From contig NZ_MDET01000012.1 in NCBI RefSeq assembly GCF_002075885.1, positions 87,143 to 151,142 on the forward strand: 64,000 bases of DNA. Reading direction: 5' to 3'. The notes below the pieces were generated by a model, which saw nothing but the letters and a program-made list of their open reading frames with translations, was not told where the DNA came from and ran no database searches. Below, one piece after another: positions 50,266 through 58,406 of the stretch; the first letter of the stretch is position 1, and every line of letters begins with the position of its first letter. Both the position numbers and the translations under genes were made by a program. The stretch comes from Manganibacter manganicus. Its GTDB lineage: Bacteria; Pseudomonadota; Alphaproteobacteria; Rhizobiales; Rhizobiaceae.

Positions 50266-51474
50266 ATGAACACCAATCCGGGTAGCGACGAGCAATTGAG
50301 CGACGCGAAACCCGTGGCAGGGCCTATCGTGCCGAAGACCGCAAGCGAGGCACTGCGGCCCGAAGCCGGTACGCCGCCGCCGAAAAAACGTTCGCGCGCC
50401 TCGCGCAGCCAGATCGTGGTGTTCCTGAACTTCGTCGTCTCGCTGGTTGTGCTGTTGGTGTTGGCAGTCGGCGTGGCGGTCTTTTTTGGGCGGCAGGCCT
50501 TCAATGAACCCGGTCCCTCCGCCAGCGGCGACACATTCATCGTCAAGGAAAATACCGGCGTCGGCGTGATTGCCAATCAACTGGAGCAACGCGGTTTTGT
50601 CACCGATGCTCGCATTTTCCGGCTCGGTGTGCGCGCCTATGGCAATGATCAGGCACTTAAGGCTGGCGAATATGCCATCAGGCCGCATGCCTCGATGCAT
50701 GACATCATGGACCTGCTGAAGAGCGGCAAGTCGGTGACTTATTCGTTGACCATTCCCGAAGGCCTGACGGTAGAACAGGCTTTCGAGCGCATCGCTGCAC
50801 AGGAGGAACTGGTTGGCGACATGCCGGCAACGCTTCCGCCGGAGGGCAGCCTTGCTACCGACACGCTGCGCTTTACCCGTGGCATGACCCGTCAGCAAAT
50901 GATCAACCGGCTTGTCGCCGATCAGAAAAGACTGGTGGATCAGATATGGACGCATCGTGCCCCGGATCTGCCGCTTGCCAATATCAATGAATTTGTGACA
51001 CTGGCATCGATTGTAGAGAAAGAAACCGGTAAGCCGGACGAGCGTTCGCGGATTGCGGCCGTGTTCCTCAATCGTCTTGAGAAGGGCATGCGTCTGCAGT
51101 CGGATCCGACGATCATTTACGGATTGTTCGGCGGCAAGGGCAAACCTACTGGCCGGCCGATCTATCAATCCGACATCGACAAGCCGACGCCTTACAATAC
51201 CTATCTCATCAAGGGCTTGCCTCCAGGCCCTATAGCCAACCCCGGCCGCGCCTCGCTGGAGGCCGTGGCCAATCCCTCCAAGGTCGAGGACCTCTATTTC
51301 GTCGCCGATGGAACCGGAGGCCATGTGTTCGCGGCGACGTTGGCCGAGCACAATGACAATGTCGCCCGCTATCGCGCCTACCAGAAGAAACAGGCTGAAG
51401 AAGCCGCCAAGGCTGCCGCCCAGAAACCCGATGACGAACAAGGGGACGGCGCGGGCGTCGATACCGCGCAATAG
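50266..51474 (+). CDS. mltG: Endolytic transglycosylase MltG
   Basis: A cell-wall enzyme that cleaves nascent peptidoglycan strands and is thought to set glycan chain length. The 402-residue protein has a cytoplasmic Pro/Arg-rich start, one membrane anchor (about residues 46-71: VVFLNFVVSLVVLLVLAVGVAVFF in pieces) and a periplasmic YceG domain. A LysM-like segment is in about residues 85-155. The catalytic SIVEKETGKPDE region is around residues 248-260, followed by LNRLEKGMRLQSDPTIIYG. The tail is rich in Ala, Lys and Asp. The ATG at 50266 fits better than one three codons upstream. It lies downstream of fabF, as in many Rhizobiales. Confidence 0.95.
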   Translation: MNTNPGSDEQLSDAKPVAGPIVPKTASEALRPEAGTPPPKKRSRASRSQIVVFLNFVVSLVVLLVLAVGVAVFFGRQAFNEPGPSASGDTFIVKENTGVGVIANQLEQRGFVTDARIFRLGVRAYGNDQALKAGEYAIRPHASMHDIMDLLKSGKSVTYSLTIPEGLTVEQAFERIAAQEELVGDMPATLPPEGSLATDTLRFTRGMTRQQMINRLVADQKRLVDQIWTHRAPDLPLANINEFVTLASIVEKETGKPDERSRIAAVFLNRLEKGMRLQSDPTIIYGLFGGKGKPTGRPIYQSDIDKPTPYNTYLIKGLPPGPIANPGRASLEAVANPSKVEDLYFVADGTGGHVFAATLAEHNDNVARYRAYQKKQAEEAAKAAAQKPDDEQGDGAGVDTAQ

Positions 51475-51496
51475 TGGCGGGCAGGGACGGGCAGCC

Positions 51497-52387
51497 ATGA
51501 ATTTGCAGAGCATGACCGGTTTTGCGCGTTCCGCTGCTGCTTGCGACGGCACGGCGGTGGCGTGGGAAATCAAATCGGTCAACGGAAAGAGCGCCGAGGT
51601 CCGGTTGCGGTTACCGCCGGGCTATGAGCGGCTGGAAGCCGGTGTTCGCCAGGCGATCCAGAAGCGGTTCGTACGCGGTAATTTTCAGGCGAATCTGACG
51701 ATCAGTCGGCTTGCCGGTACGCAGGCACAGCCTGTGGTCAATGAGGCGTTTCTGAAAGACCTGGCTGGATTGGCCAAACGCCTTCAGGACCAGTTCGGAG
51801 TTGGCCCGGCGACATCAGACGGCTTGCTTGCGCTACGCGGCGTTCTCGAAACACCGGAGACAGTCGAGACAGAGGACGCGCGGGCGGCGCTTGACACGGT
51901 CGTTCTGGCGGCCTTGGAGGAGGCACTGTCCAGCCTTGAACAGGCAAGGCGGGCAGAGGGCGAAGCGCTTAGCAAATTGTTGTCCGGGCATTTGGATGTC
52001 GTCGAGGTGCTGACGTCGCGAGTGGAAGCCGATCCTTCGCGTGAACCGGCGGCGATCCGTACACGCCTCGCGGATCAGGTGCGCCTTTTGCTGGATGCCG
52101 GTATTGGCGTCGATGAGGGGCGGCTCGCCATGGAGGCGGCGCTTCTTGCGACGAAGGCCGATATTCGCGAGGAGATCGACCGCCTGAAAACTCACGTCGC
52201 GTCCGGTCGCGCGTTGTTGGCCGGCGGTGGTGCCATCGGGCGCAAGCTCGATTTTCTTGCGCAGGAATTCAACCGCGAATCGAATACCCTGTGCTCCAAG
52301 TCGAATGCCGCTGCCGTCACCTCGATTGGGTTGGAACTGAAGGCGGTCGTCGATCAGTTTCGCGAACAGGTTCAGAATCTGGAGTAG
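51497..52387 (+). CDS. yicC: YicC-family endoribonuclease-like protein
   Basis: A 296-residue protein of the YicC family. It starts with the signature LQSMTGFARS, followed by WEIKSVNGKSAEVRLRLPPGYE. The C-terminal DUF1732 part is KLDFLAQEFNRESNTLCSKSNAAAVTSIGLELKAVVDQFREQVQNLE (in pieces: LDFLAQEFNRE, TLCSKS, VVDQFREQVQNLE). Recent work on E. coli YicC indicates endoribonuclease activity; I have not verified its residues here. It starts 22 bp after mltG and ends 3 bp before gmk, consistent with the common yicC-gmk pair. Confidence 0.93.
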   Translation: MNLQSMTGFARSAAACDGTAVAWEIKSVNGKSAEVRLRLPPGYERLEAGVRQAIQKRFVRGNFQANLTISRLAGTQAQPVVNEAFLKDLAGLAKRLQDQFGVGPATSDGLLALRGVLETPETVETEDARAALDTVVLAALEEALSSLEQARRAEGEALSKLLSGHLDVVEVLTSRVEADPSREPAAIRTRLADQVRLLLDAGIGVDEGRLAMEAALLATKADIREEIDRLKTHVASGRALLAGGGAIGRKLDFLAQEFNRESNTLCSKSNAAAVTSIGLELKAVVDQFREQVQNLE

Positions 52388-52390
52388 CCC

Positions 52391-53047
52391 ATGGTGCCGA
52401 AGGATGCCGGTTCCCGCATACGTCGCCGGGGCTTGATGCTTGTCCTGTCCTCGCCTTCGGGGGCGGGAAAATCGACGATCGCCCGCAACCTGATCGAGAG
52501 CGATCAGGGCTTTGAGCTTTCCGTGAGCGTAACGACGAGACCGCGCCGCGGCAGCGAGATCGACGGCATGCATTATCATTTTCGTACACGGCGGGAGTTC
52601 GAGATCCTGCGCGACAATGACGAATTGCTGGAATGGGCCGAGGTGCACGGCAATTTCTACGCGACGCCGCGCGAGCCGGCGGAGCGAGCAATGGCCGAAG
52701 GTCGCGACATGCTGTTCGACATAGACTGGCAAGGCGCCAAGCAACTCAAGGAGAAGGTGCGCGGCGACATCGTTTCCGTCTTCATCCTGCCGCCTTCGAT
52801 GAAAGAACTCAAGGCGCGCCTGAAACGGCGCGCCGAGGATCAGGAAGCGGTGATCGCAACACGACTCGATAATGCCCGTGACGAGATCGAACATTGGACG
52901 GAATATGATTTTGTCATCGTCAATGACGATTTGGACAGAGCTTTCACCGAAGTTCGCTCCGTGGTCACGGCCGAGCGGTTGAGACGTGACAGGCGGCCCG
53001 GCTTGTTCGATTTCGTGTCCGGCCTGCTCAGCGAAAAAATTGACTGA
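52391..53047 (+). CDS. gmk: Guanylate kinase
   Basis: Phosphorylates GMP to GDP. The 218-residue protein has the P-loop [10 protein letters not shown] (residues 20-29), the GMP-binding [21 protein letters not shown] segment (in pieces: [12 protein letters not shown]), and [21 protein letters not shown] near the end. It begins 3 bp after yicC. Last gene of the fabD-gmk run; it converges with a secreted-protein gene 19 bp away without a clear terminator. Confidence 0.97.
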   Translation: MVPKDAGSRIRRRGLMLVLSSPSGAGKSTIARNLIESDQGFELSVSVTTRPRRGSEIDGMHYHFRTRREFEILRDNDELLEWAEVHGNFYATPREPAERAMAEGRDMLFDIDWQGAKQLKEKVRGDIVSVFILPPSMKELKARLKRRAEDQEAVIATRLDNARDEIEHWTEYDFVIVNDDLDRAFTEVRSVVTAERLRRDRRPGLFDFVSGLLSEKID

Positions 53048-53066
53048 ATCTAAGGTTTGCCTGTCG

Positions 53067-53621
53067 TCAGTTCGCGGCTACAGATCCTACGGCGACGGCA
53101 TCGATGCGCTTGAGATTCATACCGATCACCGGAACCAGTTGGTCGCCGACCCGTACCGACACCGTCACGATCATTGAATTATCAGTGGGCACACGCGCCT
53201 GCATAACGCCGCGCAACTCATTGCGGTTGATAGCGAAGACCACCTTGCGCGCGTTGACGACATTCCCACCGACAACATCGAGACCGGCGCCTTTCGCGCC
53301 GCCCATAAAGGTGCCACGATAGCCTTGCCGACTCTTATGTTCGATTACTGCCGACATCTTTTGCGTGAAGACACCAACCCGACAGCCGCCATCAAGCGTC
53401 ATACCGATCTCTTCGGCGGGGGTCGAGCCGACGAAATTGCAGTTGAATTTGGTGCCCTTGTACTTTCCGGCGACAATTTCACCCGGTCCGGACCATTGAC
53501 CTTCAATGGAGTGAAAAAAGCGTTTGTCCTGCTCGGACGCCTTTGCCTTGGTCGTCAGGCCCACCTGCAAAGCCAGCGCGGCAGTGAGCGACAAGACTGC
53601 GGGCAGGATCACGCTTTTCAT
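53067..53621 (-). CDS. Small secreted protein, paralogue of the 38.4-kb gene
   Basis: A 184-residue protein with a Sec signal peptide (VILPAVLSLTAALALQVGLTTKAKA, in pieces; cleavage near residue 29). The mature domain is predicted all-beta with two cysteines (NCNF and GGCR). It aligns along its length with the protein at 38392-38898: FFHSIEGQWSGPG against FLHSLEGNWAGKG, VGVFTQK against LLVFTRK, and YRGTFMGG against YSGTYIGA. It carries about 15 extra C-terminal residues. The ATG at 53621 begins just before the signal; an earlier start at 53633 is possible. A TTAACCAT sequence lies 59 bp upstream. Function unknown. Confidence 0.75.
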   Translation of the reverse strand: MKSVILPAVLSLTAALALQVGLTTKAKASEQDKRFFHSIEGQWSGPGEIVAGKYKGTKFNCNFVGSTPAEEIGMTLDGGCRVGVFTQKMSAVIEHKSRQGYRGTFMGGAKGAGLDVVGGNVVNARKVVFAINRNELRGVMQARVPTDNSMIVTVSVRVGDQLVPVIGMNLKRIDAVAVGSVAAN

Positions 53622-53679
53622 CGACGGCACCAAAGCAACAATTACATCATGATGGAACTCAGACGAAACATGGAGAAGA

Positions 53680-53687
53680 ATGGTTAA
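53680..53687 (-). promoter_or_regulatory. CtrA half-site-like sequence
   Basis: TTAACCAT on the minus strand, an exact match to the CtrA half-site consensus, 59 bp upstream of the secreted-protein ATG at 53621. An 8-mer match can arise by chance, so this is tentative. Confidence 0.3.
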
Positions 53688-53730
53688 CGGTTCGTCACCT
53701 GCGTTATTCTGCCAGAGCTGACACAGCCCG

Positions 53731-54825
53731 TCAGTGCCCGTCAGCTGGCTTTTCTTTGCCTTTGCGACTGGCGAAGGAGGTCAGGGTTGAAAGAAAATCG
53801 CTCATGCGGGGGCGCTTCAGCGCCGTGAAGGGAAGGGGCCTCGCCGTTTCCATGGCCGCGATGCCGATTCGTGCCGTCATCATACCGTTGACGACGCCTT
53901 CACCGAGCTTGGCGGACAGTCGCGCCGCCAGCCCGTGCCCGACAAGTTGTTGCACTACACTGTCACCCATCGCGATGGAACCCGTTACAGCAAGATGCGC
54001 CAGCACGCTGCGGGCCAGGCGGAAAAAGCCCAATGTTCCCGGCTTGCCGCCATAAAGCTCCGATAGCCGGCGAATCAGACGTCCTGCCTCGAAAACGACA
54101 TAGGCGACGTCGACCAGCGCACGGGGGCTAACCGCCGTGACCAACGATACACGCTTCGCGGCATCGAGGATTATCTGTCTTGCGCGGGTGTCGAGCGGGG
54201 CGAGGATTTCCGTTTCGGCGAGTCGGATAAGGTCGCCACCATCGATGATTTCCTCACCCAGGTCCGCAAGGGCGCGGCGACCGGCCGCCGTTTCCGGTTT
54301 GGAGGCGACGAAAGAAGACAATTCCTGGACAACCGCGCGGGCCGCCTTGCCATCGTCTCTTGCGACGGCGTCGAGGGCGCGGCGTTGCAGCTTTTCCACT
54401 TCCGCCAGTCGGGCGATTGCTATGAATTCACGTGCCAGGATGACAACCAACGCAAGGAGTGCGATTCCGGCCATGGCAAGCGCCAGCCAACCCAGCCAGG
54501 GCTCACGCGCGAACAGGTCGCGGATGAGGCTGTCTGTCCATAATCCGATGGCCAGCGAGACAAGAACGCCGACCGCACCAAAAAAAATCGTGCCAATCAG
54601 TGAACGCCGGCGTGCCACCGTTGCCGGCGGCGGCTCGGTCAATGCCGTGTCAAGCTCGTCGAACACATCGACGGCATCGGGAATGGCAGTCACCCTCTGG
54701 GGGGAAACCGCGACAGGCTTGCGTCGCGGTTGCGAAGGGGAGCTGCTTTTAGCACCGGCAAGGGTTGCCGGTTCTTCCGTTTTTGGGGCCAGCGGGAATG
54801 CGGCCGGTTCGCGGCTTACGCTCAT
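53731..54825 (-). CDS. YcjF/TIGR01620-family membrane protein (DUF697)
   Basis: A 364-residue protein of the YcjF type. A Pro/Lys/Ala-rich cytoplasmic region (about residues 1-75) leads to two membrane helices (about 76-95 and 108-132). A long helical region and a glycine-rich C-terminal membrane segment follow (LAVTGSIAMGDSVVQQLVGHG), with GVVNGMMTARIGIAAMETARPLPF as the DUF697 hallmark. The start codon overlaps the ycjX stop by 4 bp. YcjX-YcjF pairs occur widely and are induced by envelope or heat stress in E. coli; the mechanism is unknown. Confidence 0.88.
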   Translation of the reverse strand: MSVSREPAAFPLAPKTEEPATLAGAKSSSPSQPRRKPVAVSPQRVTAIPDAVDVFDELDTALTEPPPATVARRRSLIGTIFFGAVGVLVSLAIGLWTDSLIRDLFAREPWLGWLALAMAGIALLALVVILAREFIAIARLAEVEKLQRRALDAVARDDGKAARAVVQELSSFVASKPETAAGRRALADLGEEIIDGGDLIRLAETEILAPLDTRARQIILDAAKRVSLVTAVSPRALVDVAYVVFEAGRLIRRLSELYGGKPGTLGFFRLARSVLAHLAVTGSIAMGDSVVQQLVGHGLAARLSAKLGEGVVNGMMTARIGIAAMETARPLPFTALKRPRMSDFLSTLTSFASRKGKEKPADGH

Positions 54826-56297
54826 GCCAAGCGATCTCCGATCAGGAATTGCAGCGCACGGTCGAGCCGGATATGCGGAAGCGAAAGAGTTACTCCCTCT
54901 GCGGTTCGCTCCAATTTGGGCGGCCTGAAGCGAACGAAGCGGAGGGCGGAATCTGTAGCCCCATTTTCTGGATCGGCATTTTCCGCAAATACCGTTCGTA
55001 CATCTTCCGGCAGGTCTCCAGGAAAGATGGCGGTTTCCGTGTTGCCGTCAAATGTCTGCGTTCCGATACGTTCGCCGGCCAAGGGCATGCCGATAATCAC
55101 CGGGAGTGTTTCTCCATCCTGTTTTACCGTGCCTTCGCGCGTGGCGCGTACGGCAGCCATGGCCGCGACGTCCACCGTGGCGCCGGTGAAATTTGCCCTC
55201 GCGATGGCACGGTCGGCGATACGTCGCACGATCGCCTGCAAGCGATCGTGGCTTTCATGATGCAAATGATCGGCTTTGGTGGCGGCGATCAGGATACGAT
55301 CTATGCGCCGAGACACCAGATCTGTGAGGAAATTACCGCGACCGGGCCGGAAACAGGCCAGGATTTCTGTAACAGCGCGCTCGAGATCGGCCAGTGCGGC
55401 AGGCCCGGCATTCAACGCCTGCATGGCGTCGATCAACACGATCTGGCGGTCGAGTCGAGCGATGTGCTCGCGAAAGAAGGGTTTCACCACATGCGTCTTG
55501 TAGGCATCGTAGCGCCGCTCCATCATGGCATGGAGGGAACCGGGGCGAGCACGGCGGCCGTCGAGATCGGACAGGGGGGCGAAGGTGAGCGCCGGCGAAC
55601 CTTCCAGATCGCCCGGCATCAGAAAGCGGCCGGGCGGCAAGGTGGAAAGCGCGCGATCGTCGTGCTTGCATGCGAGCAGATAGGCCGCGAAACTTTCCGC
55701 CAAACGCCGCGCGGTCATTTCGTCGGCGTCGTCATCAGGTGCGACGGTTGCATTAAGTTCGCGCCATGCCTGTGAAAGATCGGCGCGCACGGGCAGACGT
55801 GCGAGATCGAAGGCCTCGCGAGAGAAATCGGTAAAGGACTTGCCTAGCAAGGGCAGATCGAGCAGCCATTCGCCGGGGTAGTCCACGATGTCGACCGCAA
55901 GGCGCCCAGCCGCAAACATGCGGTTCCAGCCGGACGCCGATTCATATTCGATGGTCAACCGCAACTCCGAAACGGCACGCGTGGATTGTGGCCAAAGGCG
56001 CTGGCCGACAAGCGTCGCCACATGGTCTTCATATTGAAAGCGAGGTACCGCATCGTCCGGTTGTTCTTCGAGAAAGGCACGGGCAATGCGACCGGATTTT
56101 TGTGCCTCGAACAGGGGCAGGCGTCCGCCGTGAATGAGGTTATGGACGAATGCGGTGATGAATACCGTCTTGCCGGCGCGCGAAAGGCCGGTAACGCCCA
56201 GCCGGATCGAGGGAAAGAAAAGGCCAGCCGTGCGGCCCGACAGCGTGTCGAAGGCGATCCTGGCTTCGTCGGTGAAGGTGGTCAACGAAGATGCCAA
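54822..56297 (-). CDS. ycjX: YcjX-like GTP-binding protein
   Basis: A 491-residue P-loop NTPase of the YcjX/DUF463 family. Walker A is GLSRAGKT (residues 37-44), with the following VFITAFVHNLIHGGRLPLF. A Walker B-like VDYPGEWLLDLPLL and the C-terminal base-recognition-like IAATKADHLHHE are visible, as is the family string MPLAGER. No membrane segment. It overlaps the YcjF-type gene by 4 bp, so the two form an operon and probably a complex at the membrane. Role likely in the stress response or envelope maintenance, by family association only. Confidence 0.92.
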   Translation of the reverse strand: MASSLTTFTDEARIAFDTLSGRTAGLFFPSIRLGVTGLSRAGKTVFITAFVHNLIHGGRLPLFEAQKSGRIARAFLEEQPDDAVPRFQYEDHVATLVGQRLWPQSTRAVSELRLTIEYESASGWNRMFAAGRLAVDIVDYPGEWLLDLPLLGKSFTDFSREAFDLARLPVRADLSQAWRELNATVAPDDDADEMTARRLAESFAAYLLACKHDDRALSTLPPGRFLMPGDLEGSPALTFAPLSDLDGRRARPGSLHAMMERRYDAYKTHVVKPFFREHIARLDRQIVLIDAMQALNAGPAALADLERAVTEILACFRPGRGNFLTDLVSRRIDRILIAATKADHLHHESHDRLQAIVRRIADRAIARANFTGATVDVAAMAAVRATREGTVKQDGETLPVIIGMPLAGERIGTQTFDGNTETAIFPGDLPEDVRTVFAENADPENGATDSALRFVRFRPPKLERTAEGVTLSLPHIRLDRALQFLIGDRLA

Positions 56298-56358
56298 GCG
56301 TCTGTCCTCGTTTTGCGGTCTTCCGATATAGGCATTCCTTGCGGGTTTTGAAGGACGT

Positions 56359-56862
56359 TCATTGGTGCATGGGCAAAAGGAAGGCTTCGAGGTAGCCGCT
56401 GTCAGGTGCTGCCCGCCCTAGGCTTTTCTCGAAGCGTATGACCGCGAGCCCGGATGTGGGAAAGCCATGCTGTAACAAGGTCAGAGCGCTTTCTTCGCCG
56501 CCGCGCGAAACGGCCATTGCCAGATCTTCCATCATCGGGTTGTGACCGATCACCAGTAGCGATCCGGCGCTGCCGTTTTGCAGGATCAGGTCAAGGTAGG
56601 TGCCGGCGTCTTCAGAGTAGAGGGCATCTAGAAAGATGACCCGTCCCGTATCGGTCGATGCAGCAATCTCCTCCAACGTCTCCCGCGTGCGGAGGGCTGT
56701 CGAGCACAGGGTAAGATCCGGAACATAATGACAAGCGCGCATGACTTCGCCCGTGGCCTTGGCGTCAGCAATTCCGGTTTCATCGAGCGGCCGGTCGAAA
56801 TCCTTCATTCCGGGTTTTGCCCAGCCGGCCCTAGCATGCCTGAGAAGATAGAGCCTGCTCAA
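56359..56862 (-). CDS. SixA-like phosphohistidine phosphatase
   Basis: A 167-residue histidine phosphatase of the short SixA branch. The catalytic motif is LRHARAGW (His9), with a second arginine in STALRTRETLEEI and the distal VIGHNPMMEDLA histidine. The start at 56862 is a TTG behind AAAGGGGA, and it places LYLLRHA at residues 4-10 as in the family. The frame runs 22 codons further upstream to an ATG at 56928. SixA in E. coli dephosphorylates a phosphotransfer domain; the target here is unknown. It is divergent from dksA with a 200-bp gap. Confidence 0.85.
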   Translation of the reverse strand: MSRLYLLRHARAGWAKPGMKDFDRPLDETGIADAKATGEVMRACHYVPDLTLCSTALRTRETLEEIAASTDTGRVIFLDALYSEDAGTYLDLILQNGSAGSLLVIGHNPMMEDLAMAVSRGGEESALTLLQHGFPTSGLAVIRFEKSLGRAAPDSGYLEAFLLPMHQ

Positions 56863-57062
56863 CCATTCCCCTTTCAACGCACTGGCGAAAATATCATCAA
56901 ACCTAGCCGCCACCGGCGCGTAGCGCAACGCATGGTGAATCCACGGAAATCGCGTTCACAGCCACGACTTAACAAATGCGTGAAAACGTCGCTGTTTACG
57001 CTTGTGCCCGGTAGGCACCGCGAATATATAGGCGCCAAATCTTGGGTTGTCGGGTGAGTCGT

Positions 57063-57479
57063 ATGAACGAAATCTTTACCGCCGATTACATACCCACCGA
57101 AGACGAGCCATTTATGAACGAACGGCAGAAGTCATACTTCCGCCACAAGCTGGTCTCCTGGAAAAATGACATTCTGCGCGAAGCGCGCGAGACGCTGGAG
57201 ATACTCCAGCAGGAAAACGCCAATCTTCCTGACCTTGCCGATCGTGCGTCTTCTGAAACGGATCGGGCGATCGAACTTCGTGCCCGTGACCGGCAGCGCA
57301 AGCTGATTTCCAAGATCGACTCCGCGCTGCAGCGCATAGAGGAAGGCACATACGGGTATTGCGAGGAAACGGGTGAGCCCATCGCGTTGAAGCGCCTTGA
57401 TGCCCGTCCCATCGCGACCTTGTCCATCGAGGCGCAGGAGCGGCATGAACGTCGCGAAAAAGTCTATCGCGACGATTAA
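57063..57479 (+). CDS. dksA: RNA polymerase-binding transcription factor DksA, single-cysteine form
   Basis: A 138-residue DksA. It has a coiled coil (about residues 30-95), and the functional tip DxxDxA is present as DLADRA (Asp57, Asp60, Ala62). The C-terminal globular part keeps only the first of the four zinc cysteines: Cys100 in YGYCEETGEPI. The later positions read ATLSIEAQERHE. One-cysteine DksA proteins are usual in alphaproteobacteria. DksA with ppGpp adjusts rRNA and amino-acid gene transcription. The ATG at 57063 gives the family start MNEIFTADYIP. A strong terminator follows. Confidence 0.94.
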   Translation: MNEIFTADYIPTEDEPFMNERQKSYFRHKLVSWKNDILREARETLEILQQENANLPDLADRASSETDRAIELRARDRQRKLISKIDSALQRIEEGTYGYCEETGEPIALKRLDARPIATLSIEAQERHERREKVYRDD

Positions 57480-57511
57480 GTCCGGGAATTCTTCAGGATC
57501 AACTGTTTTGC

Positions 57512-57536
57512 TGGCCGGTTTACGGCCATTTTTTTA
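57512..57536 (+). terminator. Intrinsic terminator of dksA
   Basis: Stem TGGCCG / CGGCCA (57512-57517 and 57523-57528) with a 5-nt loop followed by a run of seven T residues, 33 bp after the dksA stop. It reaches the stop codon of the converging FliO-like gene. Confidence 0.85.
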
Positions 57537-58211
57537 TACCTGTTTCTTGTGCGAAGACAGTTCGCCAAGCAGCCGTGCCATTTCGTCATCCAGGGACGGC
57601 TGAGCCTTCACGGGAGTTACCGGCTCCGGCACGGATAGCGCATCCAGAGATACTTCCAACTCACTCATCAGCGTATCATCGATGGGGTCGGATTGAAGCG
57701 GCTTATATGGTTCGGATTTTCCTTGCACGGCAATGTTGTTGTGTTGGATCGGCGACATATTCGTTGGATGTGCGACGATAGGTGGCTTTGTAACAGGTGG
57801 CTCGTGACGAGAGGTGGGCTGAGGCTGTGATGAAGATGCTTGAGGTCGGCGCGGGGCGGGTGGCGGACGTTGCCCTTGAGCGAGATCTCCGGACGGACCC
57901 GGACGGCGCGCTTGGATCAGCCTGATATCACGCTCAACCACGACATCGGTCGGCCCGCCGATCAGAATGAGGTGTTCGATATCGTCGCGCCGAATCAGAA
58001 CCAGCCGGCGGTGGCTATCGATAGCGGTGGCGTCCATGACTGCAAGCCGCGTCTTGCGGTTGCGCCCTCCGACGACAAAGGTACCAAACGTCATGCTGCG
58101 GATCAGACGGACGATAACCAGCACGATAACCAGAAAAATGAGTGCAGCGAAGGTCCACAACAGGGCCGACGCGTAGCTTGGGCCTGCAATTCGGTTTAAT
58201 GATTCTAGCAT
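57534..58211 (-). CDS. FliO/MopB-domain membrane protein next to cckA
   Basis: A 225-residue protein with one N-terminal membrane helix (about residues 18-38, LLWTFAALIFLVIVLVIVRLI in pieces). The FliO-type beta domain follows, with RLAVMDATAIDSHRRLVLIRRDDIEHLILIGGPTDVVVE (in pieces: RRLVLIRRDD, HLILIGGPTDVVVE). The long C-terminal tail (about 115 residues) is rich in Pro, Gln and Ser and poorly conserved. FliO normally assists assembly of the flagellar export gate, but no other flagellar gene is nearby, so the flagellar label should be treated with care. It is divergent from cckA (195-bp gap). Confidence 0.82.
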   Translation of the reverse strand: MLESLNRIAGPSYASALLWTFAALIFLVIVLVIVRLIRSMTFGTFVVGGRNRKTRLAVMDATAIDSHRRLVLIRRDDIEHLILIGGPTDVVVERDIRLIQARRPGPSGDLAQGQRPPPAPRRPQASSSQPQPTSRHEPPVTKPPIVAHPTNMSPIQHNNIAVQGKSEPYKPLQSDPIDDTLMSELEVSLDALSVPEPVTPVKAQPSLDDEMARLLGELSSHKKQV

Positions 58212-58406
58212 AGGCCCCCCAATTCGCCTGTTTTAGACTGCCCGATGTCGCCGGGCGGGAGACTAAGCAACGGATTGGCAGCCTGCAAGTCGCTATTCTC
58301 GACATCGCCATGTATGAAGCACTGACGCTTCCGGCACCATGCAATGCCCAAATCGGCCGTTTTTCATGGACAGTTGCTATCGAGGCCTTCCCCGCAAGGG
58401 GAGAAT

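Noticed and set aside
49858..51582. Open frame of about 570 codons antisense to mltG and the end of fabF
   Set aside because: It spans the boundary of two well-supported genes on the other strand and shows no family signature.
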